Part shown: in pieces, positions 18,693-27,939 of the stretch
Numbering within the stretch: the stretch's first letter is position 1
Layout of the letters: each line of letters begins with the position of its first letter
Source: Ollibium composti
Lineage (GTDB): Bacteria > Pseudomonadota > Alphaproteobacteria > Rhizobiales > Rhizobiaceae
NCBI RefSeq assembly: GCF_004801285.1
Contig: NZ_SSNY01000005.1
Location: 62,001 to 126,000 of the forward strand
Reading direction: 5' to 3'
Length of the DNA: 64,000 nucleotides
Translations under genes and position numbers: made by a program
Notes under the pieces: model-generated
What the model saw: the letters and a program-made list of their open reading frames with translations, nothing else
Told to the model about the DNA's origin: nothing
The model's database searches: none

Positions 18693-19883
18693 TCAGCCGG
18701 CCAGCTTCAATTCGGGCGCGGTATATGGCCGTTCGTAGGACATGCGCACGCTGTCGCGGCCGTTCTGCTTGGCCTTGTAGAGCGCCTCGTCGGCGCGCCG
18801 CATCATCGGTTCGAGCGGCTCGTTGCCCGAACGCGAGGCGACACCGAAGCTGGCGGTGATCCTGACGCCGGACGGCAGGCCGTCGACCATGCCTGACGAA
18901 AAGGCGACGCGAACGGCTTCGGCCAGCATGCGCGCGGCCGCGAGATCGGTGCCTGGCAGGATTAACGCGAATTCCTCGCCGCCCAGCCGCCCGGCGACGC
19001 CGCGGCTGCCCGCCGCCTGTTGCAGGCGCCCGGCGAAGTCGGCGATCACCCGGTCGCCGGCCTGGTGCCCGTAGATGTCGTTGATCGCCTTGAAATGGTC
19101 GAGATCCGCCAGCACCAGCGCGACCGGCATGCCGGCCCGGTCGCAGCGGTCGAGCAGCACGGCGGCGCGCTCCTCGAAGCCGCGCCGGTTGAATAGCCTG
19201 GACAGCGGATCGGTGCGCGCGTCGCTCGACAGTGTCGTCACCACGTCGAGCGCGGCCGCGCTCAGCAGCGTGAGCGCGAGCAGCAGGGACAGCACCGCGT
19301 GCGACAGCAGCGCCGTCGTCCAGTAGGTCGAGCGGTAGAAATCCTCGTAGTCGGCGAAAGCGCCGTGCAGGCCGATGACCAGCACCGTGCGGACGAAGAA
19401 GTTGGCGCTGGCCACGAGCGAAAAAACCAGCAGGACGGTTTCGATCGGCCCGTTGCGGCGCACATGCCGCAGTTCGGCCGCCGCCAGCAGGCTGATGCCG
19501 CCGAGGGCGAAATTGATGGCAAAGATGCGCCAGGTGATGTTGGAAAAGACGAACATGAACCAGCAAAGGCTGGCCAGTCCGCCGAGGGCCAGCACGCCGA
19601 TGGCCGCGAAGGGCACGCGCCGGCCGCTGCGGGCGATGATAGCCCCGGCGATGCAGCTTCCCGCGGCAAGGAAGCCAATGTTGGAGATGAGCTTGGTGGC
19701 CGTGAAGCCGAACGGCAGGATGAAATACTGCAGCAGGAAGCCGCTCGCCGCGCAGACATAGCCTGTCGCCAGGACAGCGAGATAGCGCCGTTGCCGTTGA
19801 TAGAACCAGAGCACGGAAAAGGCCGTCGCCAGCACCAGCGCGATGGACGGGTTGAGCAGAGCGATGAGGAGTCTTGAGTCCAA
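18693..19883 (-). CDS. Membrane diguanylate cyclase (GGDEF domain), paralogue
   Basis: The second cyclase has the same layout: about eight hydrophobic helices, then a GGDEF domain with LADLDHFKAINDIYGHQAGD, signature GGEEF in GRLGGEEFALILPG, and MMRRADEALYKAKQNGRD. Like its neighbour it lacks an RxxD I-site. No ATG with a ribosome site opens the transmembrane part. A TTG at 19883 with CAGGGCG upstream gives 396 residues; the frame is open to an ATG at 19997 that has no ribosome site. The two genes look like an old tandem duplication and lie 74 bp apart. Confidence 0.85.
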   Translation of the reverse strand: MDSRLLIALLNPSIALVLATAFSVLWFYQRQRRYLAVLATGYVCAASGFLLQYFILPFGFTATKLISNIGFLAAGSCIAGAIIARSGRRVPFAAIGVLALGGLASLCWFMFVFSNITWRIFAINFALGGISLLAAAELRHVRRNGPIETVLLVFSLVASANFFVRTVLVIGLHGAFADYEDFYRSTYWTTALLSHAVLSLLLALTLLSAAALDVVTTLSSDARTDPLSRLFNRRGFEERAAVLLDRCDRAGMPVALVLADLDHFKAINDIYGHQAGDRVIADFAGRLQQAAGSRGVAGRLGGEEFALILPGTDLAAARMLAEAVRVAFSSGMVDGLPSGVRITASFGVASRSGNEPLEPMMRRADEALYKAKQNGRDSVRMSYERPYTAPELKLAG

Positions 19884-20017
19884 TGGAACGCCCTGGCCGG
19901 TTGCCGTCGCGTCAAGCAGCCTAGACCTCAAGCCCAAACAACGCGTTAAGGCAGGAGCGCCGGAACCGGCGGACGTTGCCGGCGTTTCCCATGGCAAGCC
20001 GGAGGGAAGAAGAGACC

Positions 20018-20329
20018 ATGGCCGAAACCGTCACCTTGACCGACCACCAGACCATCCGCGACTGGGCCGCCGCGCGTGCGGGCGCACCGGCGGTCGTCGA
20101 CGTTTCGCCGGAAGCCGGGACCCAGCCGATGCTGCGCATCGTCTTCGGCCAGCATGCCTATGAGGATACCGACCGGCCCGAGCGCCCGGCCAATGCCGGC
20201 GGCTATGAGCTGGTCGAGTGGGACGAATGGTTCAGAGTATTCGACGAGGCGCGGCTGGCGATGGTTGTCGCCGCCGACCGGCCCGGACAGCGGGAGGAAT
20301 TTCACGAATTCGTGCGGCGGGAAGATTGA
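20018..20329 (+). CDS. Conserved hypothetical small acidic protein
   Basis: A 103-residue soluble protein, MAETVTLTDHQTIRDWAAAR, with an acidic/aromatic centre (YELVEWDEWFRVFDE) and no signal or membrane segment. It resembles small proteins that databases often label 1,4-alpha-glucan branching enzyme without evidence; the sequence offers no catalytic motif. The ribosome site GGAGGGAAG precedes the start. It is divergent from the second cyclase and convergent with the DUF1127 gene. Confidence 0.7.
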   Translation: MAETVTLTDHQTIRDWAAARAGAPAVVDVSPEAGTQPMLRIVFGQHAYEDTDRPERPANAGGYELVEWDEWFRVFDEARLAMVVAADRPGQREEFHEFVRRED

Positions 20330-20337
20330 TCGACCCC

Positions 20338-20371
20338 GCAAAAACAAACCCGCCGGACAGGGTCCAGCGGG
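20338..20371 (-). terminator. Rho-independent terminator downstream of the DUF1127 gene
   Basis: On the minus strand CCCGCTGGAC / GTCCGGCGGG pair around a CCT loop (one mismatch), followed by TTTGTTTTTGC. It lies between the convergent genes ending at 20329 and 20437. Confidence 0.7.
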
Positions 20372-20436
20372 CTCGGAGCCAGCGGCGCCGCCTTTCGGCG
20401 CGCCAAGCGTCGGCTCTACTTTCCGGCGTTACCGGC

Positions 20437-20577
20437 TCAGATCGAGGCGCGGGCGACGCGCTCGATGTCGGCGCGGGCGATGCCCAGGTCGTTGAGCTCG
20501 CGGTTGTCGAGACGGCTCAGCTCGCGGACGGTCTGGTTGAAACGGCGCCAGTTCTTATAGCTGCGGATCAGGTTCAT
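20437..20577 (-). CDS. DUF1127 small protein
   Basis: A 46-residue basic protein, MNLIRSYKNWRRFNQTVREL, ending with the DUF1127 core LDNRELNDLGIARADIERV. Such small Arg-rich proteins are abundant in alphaproteobacteria. Some bind RNA or affect phosphate/carbon metabolism and sRNA turnover; the role of this one is unknown. GGAGAGAACC precedes the ATG at 20577; the longer open frame to 20688 is rejected. It is monocistronic, with its own terminator. Confidence 0.88.
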   Translation of the reverse strand: MNLIRSYKNWRRFNQTVRELSRLDNRELNDLGIARADIERVARASI

Positions 20578-20819
20578 GGTTCTCTCCATCGGGTTAAGAT
20601 CAATTCGATGCCGCTCAGATAGGCGGTCCCGATCGAGAGATGAAGAGATGCTTTTGCATAGCGGCAATGCGTTTGTGCATTGCAACATTAAAGGATCGTA
20701 AACAGGCAGAGGCGGGGGCTCGACGCCTTATGACGTATGGGAAGGGGCGCCGGCTCCGTTCCATGGTGCGGCGCACAACGATCCGGCCGCGCGGTTTCGC
20801 GCGGCCGGTCGCAGGAGGC

Positions 20820-21479
20820 TCAGGCGCTCGGCTGCTTGGCCTTGCGGATATAGGGCAGGATGGTCTCGAAGGCGCCGAAGCGCTTGACCGCGTCCTCGTC
20901 GGACACCGAGCCGGCGATGACGATATCCTCGCCCGGCTTCCAGTCGGCCGGGGTGGAGACCGGGAACTTGGCGGTGAGCTGGATGGAATCGATGGCGCGC
21001 AGGATTTCCTGGAAGTTGCGGCCGGTCGACATCGGGTAGGTGAGGATCAGCTTGATCTTCTTGTCAGGGCCGATGACGAAGACCGAGCGCACGGTCTGGT
21101 TGTCGGCCGGCGTGCGGCCCTCGGAGCTGTCGCCGGCATTGGCGGGCAGCATGTCGTAGAGCTTGGCGACCTTGAGTTCCTTGTCGCCGATCATCGGGTA
21201 GTTGACGGCGTGGCCGGTCGCCTTCTGGATGTCGCCCTTCCATTTGACGTGGCTTTCAACCGGGTCGACCGAGATGCCGATGATCTTGGCGTTGCGCTTG
21301 TCGAATTCGCCCTTGAGGCCGGCCATGGTGCCGAGCTCGGTCGTGCAGATCGGCGTGAAATCCTTGGGATGCGAGAACAGCACGGCCCAGCCGTCGCCGA
21401 TCCAGTCGTGGAAATGGATCGGGCCGTCGGTGGTGTCGGCCGTGAAATCCGGTGCGATGTCGTTGATACGAAGGCTCAT
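20820..21479 (-). CDS. 1-Cys peroxiredoxin (Prx6 type)
   Basis: A 219-residue thiol peroxidase. The peroxidatic Cys45 lies in HPKDFTPICTTELG. There is no typical resolving cysteine, and the C-terminal 1-cysPrx domain is present (STPADWKPGEDIVIAGSVSD). It reduces hydrogen and alkyl peroxides using an external thiol. The start at 21479 is supported by GGGGAAG. It follows zapA on the same strand with a 177-bp gap that contains short GGAAATTTCC and TTTCCGG repeats but no recognised RNA. Confidence 0.93.
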   Translation of the reverse strand: MSLRINDIAPDFTADTTDGPIHFHDWIGDGWAVLFSHPKDFTPICTTELGTMAGLKGEFDKRNAKIIGISVDPVESHVKWKGDIQKATGHAVNYPMIGDKELKVAKLYDMLPANAGDSSEGRTPADNQTVRSVFVIGPDKKIKLILTYPMSTGRNFQEILRAIDSIQLTAKFPVSTPADWKPGEDIVIAGSVSDEDAVKRFGAFETILPYIRKAKQPSA

Positions 21480-21656
21480 GGGACTTCCCCGCTGCTGGAT
21501 GTGAAGAGGACGCGGATGCCGGCGGCATCGCTCGACCCTGATCATAAGACTAGCGCAAAAGCCGACGGAAGGAAATTTCCGACAGCGGCAAAGGCTGTTT
21601 CCGGTATGGATTTCCGGGAAAGCGACGATCCGTGAAAATTTATCGCGGTCGAGACG

Positions 21657-22028
21657 CTACTGGGCGGCCTTGCGCACCGCCAACGTGCCGGCAAGGTCCT
21701 CCATGCGCTGGGCCAGCGCGCCCAGCGCGCCGGTCAGCGCGGCGTCGTTCTTGTCGGCCTTGGTCAGCGCGTCGTCGCGCGTCTTGCGCAGCGTCTGGAC
21801 CTCGCTCTCCATGCCCTTGATGCGCTTTTGAAGTTCCGACAACTCGTCCATGACCATGATGCCGGCCATGACGGTGAGCCGCTGGTCGCCGATCTCGCCG
21901 AACGAATCCTTGAGGTGCGAGACATAGCGGTCGAAGCGCTGGGCGAGATCGATCAGGTGCTCTTCCTGCCCCTCGTCGCAGGCCATGCGGTACTGCTTGC
22001 CGTCGATGGAAACGGTAACCTGCGCCAT
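21657..22028 (-). CDS. zapA: Cell division protein ZapA
   Basis: A 123-residue FtsZ-ring associated protein. The N-terminal domain begins MAQVTVSIDGKQYRMACDEG and contains HLIDLAQRFDRYVSHLK. A long C-terminal coiled coil follows (LQKRIKGMESEVQTLRKTRD). ZapA cross-links FtsZ filaments at midcell. It is five bases downstream of a DUF4164 coiled-coil gene with which it is normally paired in Rhizobiales. Confidence 0.94.
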   Translation of the reverse strand: MAQVTVSIDGKQYRMACDEGQEEHLIDLAQRFDRYVSHLKDSFGEIGDQRLTVMAGIMVMDELSELQKRIKGMESEVQTLRKTRDDALTKADKNDAALTGALGALAQRMEDLAGTLAVRKAAQ

Positions 22029-22032
22029 GACC

Positions 22033-22305
22033 TCACCTGTCCAAAACGGCGCGGATGGTTTCCATGGCGGTCACCAGCCGGCGCGACACTTCCTTGTTGG
22101 CGTCTTCCAGCCGTTCGGCGCGCGCTTCGGAATTGTCCAGTTCCTGCGCCAGCCGCGAACGGTCGGCGTTCATGCGCTGCACTTCCGCCTCGGCCTCGGA
22201 ATAGTCGCGTTCGTGCTCCAGCCGTTCCGCGACGACGTTTTCCAGGCCTTCCATGGCCTTGCCGAGCCTTGCGATGACTTCCTTGAGCGTGGTTTCGCCG
22301 GTCAT
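22033..22305 (-). CDS. DUF4164 coiled-coil protein
   Basis: A 90-residue, almost wholly helical protein starting MTGETTLKEVIARLGKAMEG, with heptad-like repeats through to residue 80. It matches the DUF4164 proteins found upstream of zapA in rhizobia. The setting suggests a division-related role, perhaps with ZapA (analogous to the ZapA/ZapB pairing), but that is inference. The start at 22305 is chosen over an in-frame ATG pair at 22332/22329 because it fits the family and has GACGGAACC just before it. Confidence 0.8.
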   Translation of the reverse strand: MTGETTLKEVIARLGKAMEGLENVVAERLEHERDYSEAEAEVQRMNADRSRLAQELDNSEARAERLEDANKEVSRRLVTAMETIRAVLDR

Positions 22306-22474
22306 GGTTCCGTCGGGGCCTCTCCCCATCACCGAATCGCGCGTGTTCAGAACGCGTTAAGTGCGAAACATTAGGCGGCGGATGAAACAAACGTCAATCA
22401 AGCCGCGTCCACTATCCCCCGCAAAGGCCGAATTGAGCGGACAATGCGACAAGTTTACCGGCGCGATCCTTATT

Positions 22475-22486
22475 TAAATCGATTTA
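22475..22486 (+). promoter_or_regulatory. Palindromic operator-like site upstream of tkt
   Basis: TAAATCGATTTA is a perfect 12-bp palindrome with a central CG, placed just before the -35 element of the likely tkt promoter. A related AATCGATT site lies upstream of the aldolase gene. LacI-family regulators favour central-CG palindromes; in Sinorhizobium the LacI-type PckR controls central carbon genes. The link is inferred. Confidence 0.45.
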
Positions 22487-22492
22487 GGTTTT

Positions 22493-22520
22493 ATTGACTC
22501 AGGCCGCCGGCCTGCTATGT
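22493..22520 (+). promoter_or_regulatory. Candidate promoter of tkt
   Basis: ATTGAC, 16 bp, CTATGT resembles the rhizobial housekeeping pattern CTTGAC-N17-CTATAT and lies about 55 bp before the tkt start. Confidence 0.5.
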
Positions 22521-22573
22521 GTCGCGCCAGCCTTCCCTATCGTCTGCCCCGACCCGTCTACATGGAGGAAACC

Positions 22574-24562
22574 ATGGTTTCGCGCGAACAACACGACCGG
22601 ATGGCGAACGCCATTCGCTTTCTGTCCATGGATGCGGTCGAGAAGGCGAATTCAGGCCATCCGGGCCTGCCGATGGGCTGTGCCGACATCGCCACCGTGC
22701 TGTTCACCCGCTTCCTGAAATTCGATCCCAAGGCGCCGCACTGGGCCGACCGCGACCGCTTCATCCTGTCGGCCGGCCATGGTTCGATGCTGCTCTACTC
22801 GCTGCTCTACCTGACGGGCTACGAGGACATGACGATCGACGACATCAAGAATTTCCGCCAGCTCGGCGCCCGCACCGCCGGCCACCCGGAATATGGTCAT
22901 GCCGCCGGCATCGAGACGACCACCGGTCCGCTCGGCCAGGGCATCGCCAACTCGGTCGGCTTCGCGCTCGGCGAGCGCATCATGAACGCCGCCTTCGGCA
23001 ACGATCTCGTCGACCACTACACCTATGTGCTTTGCGGCGACGGCTGCCTGATGGAGGGTGTCTCGCAGGAAGCGATCTCGCTGGCCGGGCACCTGAAGCT
23101 CAACAAGCTGATCGTCTTCTGGGACAACAACAACATCTCCATCGACGGCCCGGTTTCGCTGGCCGACAACACCGACCAGGTCGCGCGCTTCCAGGCGTCG
23201 GGCTGGAACGCCACGCATATCGACGGCATGGACCCGGAAGCCATCGCCTACGCCATCGAGGCGGCCCGCCATTCCGACAAGCCGACGATGATTGCGTGCA
23301 AGACGACCATCGGCTTCGGCGCCCCGACCAAGGCCGGCACCAACAAGGCGCACGGCTCGCCGCTGGGGGCCGAGGAAATCGCCGGCGCCCGCAAGTTCTT
23401 CAACTGGAGCGACGCTCCCTTCGAGATCCCGGCCGACGTGCTCGCCGCCTGGCGCGAGGCCGGCAAGGCCGGTTCCAAGCCGCGCGCCGAGTGGGAAGGC
23501 CGCCTCGCCAAGTCGGACAAGAAGGCCGAGTTCGAGCGCCGCATGGACGGCAAGCTGCTTCCCGGCCTCGACAAGGTGATCGCCGACTACAAGAAGAAAC
23601 TGGCCGCCGACAAGCCGAAGGTCGCCACCCGCAAGTCGTCGGAGATGGCGCTGGAGGTCATCAACGGCTTCCTGCCCGAGACGATCGGCGGCTCAGCCGA
23701 CCTGACCGGCTCCAACAACACCAAGACCAGCCAGACCAAGAACATCACGCCGGACGACTACGGCCAGCGCTACGTTCACTACGGCATCCGCGAGCACGGC
23801 ATGGCGGCGGCCATGAGCGGCTTGACGCTGCATGGCGGCATCATCCCCTACGGCGGCACCTTCATGTGCTTCACCGACTATGCGCGGCCCTCGATGCGCC
23901 TCGCCTCGCTGATGGGTATCCGCTCGATCTATGTCATGACGCACGATTCCATCGGCCTCGGCGAAGACGGGCCGACGCACCAGCCGGTCGAGCATCTGGC
24001 CGCACTTCGCGCCATTCCCAACCACAACGTCTTCCGCCCGGCCGACGCCACCGAGACGGCCGAGTGCTGGCAACTCGCGCTGGAGAACCAGAAGACGCCG
24101 TCGACGCTGGCGCTGACGCGGCAGAACCTGCCGGCGCTGCGCACCGAGTTCGTGGCGGAAAACCTGTGCGCGAAGGGCGCCTACGAACTGGCTTCGGCCG
24201 AGGGCGGCGAAGCCGAGGTCTCGATCTTCGCCACCGGCTCGGAGGTCGAGATCGCGCTCGGCGCCCGCAAGCTCCTGCAGGAGAAGGGCCACCCCACCCG
24301 CGTCGTCTCCGTGCCCTGCTTCGAGCTGTTCTTCGCGCAGGACAAGGCTTACCGGGAAAAGATCCTTGGCAAGGCGCGCGTCAAGGTCGGCATCGAGGCG
24401 GCCATCCGCCAGGGCTGGGACGAAATCATCGGCACCGAAGGCATCTTCGTCGGCATGACCGGCTTCGGCGCCTCCGGCACCATCGAGCAGCTCTACCCGC
24501 ATTTCGGCATTACGGCGGAAGCGGCTGCCAAGGCGGCGCAAGCGCGGCTCGCCGGCAAGTGA
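22574..24562 (+). CDS. tkt: Transketolase
   Basis: A 662-residue thiamine-diphosphate enzyme that transfers two-carbon ketol units in the non-oxidative pentose phosphate (and Calvin-type) pathway. The N-terminal [17 protein letters not shown] and the central ThDP/Mg motif ([14 protein letters not shown] to DNNNISIDG) are visible. The pyrimidine-domain [12 protein letters not shown] and [19 protein letters not shown] also match. The ATG at 22574 has GGAGGAAACC directly upstream. It heads a run tkt-gap-(antiporter)-pgk-aldolase. Confidence 0.97.
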   Translation: MVSREQHDRMANAIRFLSMDAVEKANSGHPGLPMGCADIATVLFTRFLKFDPKAPHWADRDRFILSAGHGSMLLYSLLYLTGYEDMTIDDIKNFRQLGARTAGHPEYGHAAGIETTTGPLGQGIANSVGFALGERIMNAAFGNDLVDHYTYVLCGDGCLMEGVSQEAISLAGHLKLNKLIVFWDNNNISIDGPVSLADNTDQVARFQASGWNATHIDGMDPEAIAYAIEAARHSDKPTMIACKTTIGFGAPTKAGTNKAHGSPLGAEEIAGARKFFNWSDAPFEIPADVLAAWREAGKAGSKPRAEWEGRLAKSDKKAEFERRMDGKLLPGLDKVIADYKKKLAADKPKVATRKSSEMALEVINGFLPETIGGSADLTGSNNTKTSQTKNITPDDYGQRYVHYGIREHGMAAAMSGLTLHGGIIPYGGTFMCFTDYARPSMRLASLMGIRSIYVMTHDSIGLGEDGPTHQPVEHLAALRAIPNHNVFRPADATETAECWQLALENQKTPSTLALTRQNLPALRTEFVAENLCAKGAYELASAEGGEAEVSIFATGSEVEIALGARKLLQEKGHPTRVVSVPCFELFFAQDKAYREKILGKARVKVGIEAAIRQGWDEIIGTEGIFVGMTGFGASGTIEQLYPHFGITAEAAAKAAQARLAGK

Positions 24563-24610
24563 GTTCCGGCGCCGTGAGGCCTGGCCCGCGGCGCCACAGG
24601 GTTGAAACCC

Positions 24611-24629
24611 GCGCCGGCCTGGCCGGCGC
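24611..24629 (+). other. Intercistronic hairpin between tkt and gap
   Basis: GCGCCGGCC-T-GGCCGGCGC, a perfect inverted repeat with no T-run. It is more likely an mRNA-stability or processing element than a terminator. Confidence 0.4.
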
Positions 24630-24665
24630 ACAGAACCGGCGGTTACCGCCGCCCAGGAGAAGCAC

Positions 24666-25676
24666 ATGACTGTCAGAGTTGCCATCAACGGTTTCGGTCG
24701 CATCGGCCGCAACATCCTGCGCGCCGTCTATGAATCCGGCCGCAAGGACATCGACATCGTCGCCGTCAACGATCTCGGCCCGGTCGAGACCAACGCGCAC
24801 CTGCTGCGCTACGACAGCGTTCACGGCCGCTTCCCGCATGAGGTGAAGGTGGACGGCGACACCATCTCCATCGGCTCGGGCAAGATCAAGGTCACCGCCG
24901 TGCGCGATCCCGCGCAGCTTCCGTGGAAGGACCTCGGCGTCGACATCGCCCTGGAATGCACCGGCATCTTCACGTCCAAGGAAAAAGCCTCCGCCCACCT
25001 GACCGCCGGCGCCAAGCGCGTCATCGTCTCGGCTCCCGCCGACGGCGCCGACCTGACTGTCGTCTACGGCATCAACCAGGACAAACTGACCAAGGACCAC
25101 ATCGTCATCTCCAACGGCTCGTGCACCACCAACTGCCTGGCGCCGATGGCCAAGGTGATGAACGACCTCGTCGGCCTCGAGAAGGGCATGATGACGACGG
25201 TGCACTCCTACACCGGCGACCAGCCGACGCTGGACACCATGCACAAGGACCTCTACCGCGGCCGCGCCGCAGCCCTGTCGCAGATCCCGACCTCGACGGG
25301 CGCCGCCAAGGCGATCGGCCTCGTCCTGCCGGAACTGAAGGGCAAGCTGGACGGCATCTCCATCCGCGTGCCGACCCCGAACGTCTCGCTGGTCGACCTG
25401 AAGTTCGTCGCCGGCCGCAACACGACGGTGCAGGAGGTCAACGACGCGCTGATCGCCGCTTCCGACGGCAAGCTCAAGGGCGTCATGACCTACACCCGCG
25501 CCCCGCTGGTTTCGAGCGACCTGAACCACGATCCGCATTCGGCGACGATCCTGCTCGACCAGACCAAGGTGATCGACGGCAACTTCGTCAACATCCTCGG
25601 CTGGTACGACAACGAATGGGGTTTTTCGAACCGCATGGCCGACGTCACGGCGACCTTCGCCAAGACCATCGCCTGA
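24666..25676 (+). CDS. gap: Glyceraldehyde-3-phosphate dehydrogenase, type I
   Basis: A 336-residue glycolytic/gluconeogenic enzyme that interconverts glyceraldehyde-3-phosphate and 1,3-bisphosphoglycerate. The NAD-binding [14 protein letters not shown] is at the N-terminus. Catalytic Cys153 lies in [12 protein letters not shown] and His180 in [10 protein letters not shown]. The C-terminal [12 protein letters not shown] is also present. The start follows AGGAGAAGCAC. It lies 103 bp after tkt, with a GC-rich hairpin between, and is followed by a clear terminator. Confidence 0.98.
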   Translation: MTVRVAINGFGRIGRNILRAVYESGRKDIDIVAVNDLGPVETNAHLLRYDSVHGRFPHEVKVDGDTISIGSGKIKVTAVRDPAQLPWKDLGVDIALECTGIFTSKEKASAHLTAGAKRVIVSAPADGADLTVVYGINQDKLTKDHIVISNGSCTTNCLAPMAKVMNDLVGLEKGMMTTVHSYTGDQPTLDTMHKDLYRGRAAALSQIPTSTGAAKAIGLVLPELKGKLDGISIRVPTPNVSLVDLKFVAGRNTTVQEVNDALIAASDGKLKGVMTYTRAPLVSSDLNHDPHSATILLDQTKVIDGNFVNILGWYDNEWGFSNRMADVTATFAKTIA

Positions 25677-25704
25677 TCGGGCTGAAGTTTTCGAGAATGG
25701 GAGA

Positions 25705-25729
25705 CGCCCGGCAATTTGCCGGGCGTTTT
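25705..25729 (+). terminator. Rho-independent terminator after gap
   Basis: CGCCCGGC / GCCGGGCG around AATTT, followed by TTTTCG, 29 bp after the gap stop codon. Confidence 0.85.
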
Positions 25730-25858
25730 CGTTTGTGTTCCCTGCAAAAAATCCGACGTTCGGAGACAAAAAACATAACGTCGCCTTGCACTGGCCACGC
25801 CTTCGCCCCACTCTGACGTAAATCCACAAGCGCAGATTTCGGAGGGGGCCCATAGCGC

Positions 25859-27790
25859 ATGGAACATGCGATCTATCTCGTCACGCTGGTTGGCACCGGC
25901 CTGGTCGTCGCCGCCGCGTTTTCGAGCCTGATCGCCTTTCGTTTCGGCGCCCCGCTGCTGCTTCTGTTCCTCTGCATCGGTCTGGCGTCGGGCAGCGACG
26001 GCCTCGGCATCCAGTTCGACAACGCCCGTTTCGCCTATTTTGCCGGCTCACTGGCGCTGGCGGTCATCCTGTTCGATTCGGGCTTCGGCACGCCGCTCAA
26101 GGTGATGAAGCAGGCGGCCGGGCCGGCGCTGTCGCTGGCGACTGTCGGCGTCGTGCTCACCACCGGCATTTTCGGCGTCGCCGCCTTCTACCTGCTCCAT
26201 CTCGGCTGGCTGGAGAGCTTCCTGCTCGGCGCTTCCGTCGCCTCCACCGACGCCGCCGCCGTGTTCTTCCTTTTGCGCGCCGGCGAGATCAACCTGCGCG
26301 AGCGTGTGCGCTCGGTCCTCGAGGTCGAATCCGGCACCAATGACCCGATCGCCATCTTCCTCACCATCACGCTCGTCGAGGTGATCGCCGCCGGCGCCAA
26401 TCCGGAAGCCAAGGTATTGGTTACCGACCTCATCCTCGGCTTCTTCGTCTCGATGGGGCTCGGCGCCGTCGTCGGCCTGCTGGGCGGCATGGGAATCGTC
26501 AGGCTGGTCGAGCGGCTGCAGTTGGATTCCGGCCTGTTGCCGATCTTCGTCATCACCCTGTCGCTGATGGTGTTCGCAGCCGCCGGCGCCATCGGCGGTT
26601 CAGGCTTCCTCGCCGTCTACCTCGCCGGCATGGTCGCCGGCAATTCCGACATCCGCGCCGTCACCGTGCTGAAGCGCTTCCAGGACGGCATATCGTGGCT
26701 GGCGCAGATCATCATGTTCCTGATCCTCGGCCTGTTCGCGACGCCCTCGCAGTTTCCGGAATTGCTGTTGCCGGCGGTGGCGCTCGGCCTCATCCTGATG
26801 TTCGTCGCCCGGCCGCTCGCCGTCTGGTTGTGCCTCATGCCCTTTCGCCTGCCGCGACCGGAAGTCGCCTTCGTGTCGTGGGTGGGCCTGCGCGGCGCCG
26901 TCTCCATCCTGCTTGCGATCACGCCGCTGCTCGGCGGGCTGGAGCACGGACGGCTGATCTTCAATTCCGCCTTCATCATCGTGCTGGTGTCGTTGGTGGT
27001 GCAGGGCTGGACGGTCGGACCGCTGGCGCGGCGCCTCGGCCTCATCGTGCCCGCCCGCATCGGCCCGCTCGACAAGGTCAATCTCGAACTGCCGGGCGCG
27101 GCCCGCCACGAACTGCTCGCCTACAGGATCGTGCCGGGCAGCCCGGTGGCGCGCGGCGAGCGCATCCCGCGCTGGGCGCGGCCCTCGCTGGTGGTGCGCG
27201 AGGGGCGCGCCATGCGCTTCCAGGACGTCGGCCGCGTGACCGCCGGCGACTATGTCTACATCTTCGTGCCTGACCGGTATCCGCAACTGCTCGACAAGCT
27301 GTTCGCCAGCCGGGCGGCGGTCGACCCGGAGGACGCCGATTTCTTCGGCGCCTTCGCCGTCGATCCGGCACGGCCGGCGGCGGAACTGGACAGCGCCTAT
27401 TCCGTCGGCCTCGGCGAGGAGGACCGCAAGCTGACGGTCGCGGCGCTTGTGCTCGAACGGCTGGGCGGCAAGGCAGAGTATGCCGACCGCGTCTCCATCG
27501 GCCCGATCGAGCTGATCGTGCGCGACGTCGACGACAAGGGCCGGATCACGGCACTCGGCCTCTCCTTCGAGCCGACCGCGCCGGTGGCGCGCGTGCCGGT
27601 CTTCCTCAGCGCCGGCGAGATCCGGGATCGGCTGAAAGCCTGGCTTGCCGCGCGCAGGCAGCTGAAGGCGGCTGCATCTGACAAGGCGCCGCCGGGACCG
27701 GCGCGCGAGGCGGCAGCGGAGCGCCCCAAGCCGTCCAACGACGATGCGCCGGAAGACCCGTCCGACACGCCGCTGGGCACCGCCGCCTGA
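25859..27790 (+). CDS. Potassium/proton antiporter (CPA1, NhaP2/CvrA type)
   Basis: A 643-residue membrane protein. About twelve N-terminal helices form the Na+/H+ exchanger domain, with the ion-site segment [16 protein letters not shown] followed by [15 protein letters not shown] cytoplasmic RCK_C domain follows (roughly residues 405-490, [10 protein letters not shown] region), then a CorC/HlyC-type domain and a charged, proline-rich tail. This is the NhaP2 architecture, extruding K+ in exchange for H+. GGAGGGGG lies a little far (12 nt) from the start. It is flanked by terminators, so it is an independent unit inside the carbon-metabolism cluster. Confidence 0.93.
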   Translation: MEHAIYLVTLVGTGLVVAAAFSSLIAFRFGAPLLLLFLCIGLASGSDGLGIQFDNARFAYFAGSLALAVILFDSGFGTPLKVMKQAAGPALSLATVGVVLTTGIFGVAAFYLLHLGWLESFLLGASVASTDAAAVFFLLRAGEINLRERVRSVLEVESGTNDPIAIFLTITLVEVIAAGANPEAKVLVTDLILGFFVSMGLGAVVGLLGGMGIVRLVERLQLDSGLLPIFVITLSLMVFAAAGAIGGSGFLAVYLAGMVAGNSDIRAVTVLKRFQDGISWLAQIIMFLILGLFATPSQFPELLLPAVALGLILMFVARPLAVWLCLMPFRLPRPEVAFVSWVGLRGAVSILLAITPLLGGLEHGRLIFNSAFIIVLVSLVVQGWTVGPLARRLGLIVPARIGPLDKVNLELPGAARHELLAYRIVPGSPVARGERIPRWARPSLVVREGRAMRFQDVGRVTAGDYVYIFVPDRYPQLLDKLFASRAAVDPEDADFFGAFAVDPARPAAELDSAYSVGLGEEDRKLTVAALVLERLGGKAEYADRVSIGPIELIVRDVDDKGRITALGLSFEPTAPVARVPVFLSAGEIRDRLKAWLAARRQLKAAASDKAPPGPAREAAAERPKPSNDDAPEDPSDTPLGTAA

Positions 27791-27808
27791 GAGCCCTTTT
27801 AAAAATTC

Positions 27809-27843
27809 CGTCAGGCCGGGCTGCAAACGGCCTGACGGTTTTT
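27809..27843 (+). terminator. Strong, possibly bidirectional terminator after the antiporter gene
   Basis: CCGTCAGGCC / GGCCTGACGG with an 11-nt loop, followed by TTTTTC and preceded by AAAAATT. Outer GAGCC..GGCTC also pair. Confidence 0.85.
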
Positions 27844-27939
27844 CAAAAAGGCTCTGAGCGATTTTCGTCAACCGCCGGGCGCGTCTTGCATCGTGCGCGC
27901 GGCCTTGTATGGTCCGGCGGCTTTCAGGAAGGATCGGAA

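Noticed and set aside
21480..21656. Possible 6S RNA downstream of zapA
   Set aside because: Location fits, but no long 6S-like rod with central bubble could be drawn by eye; needs a covariance search.
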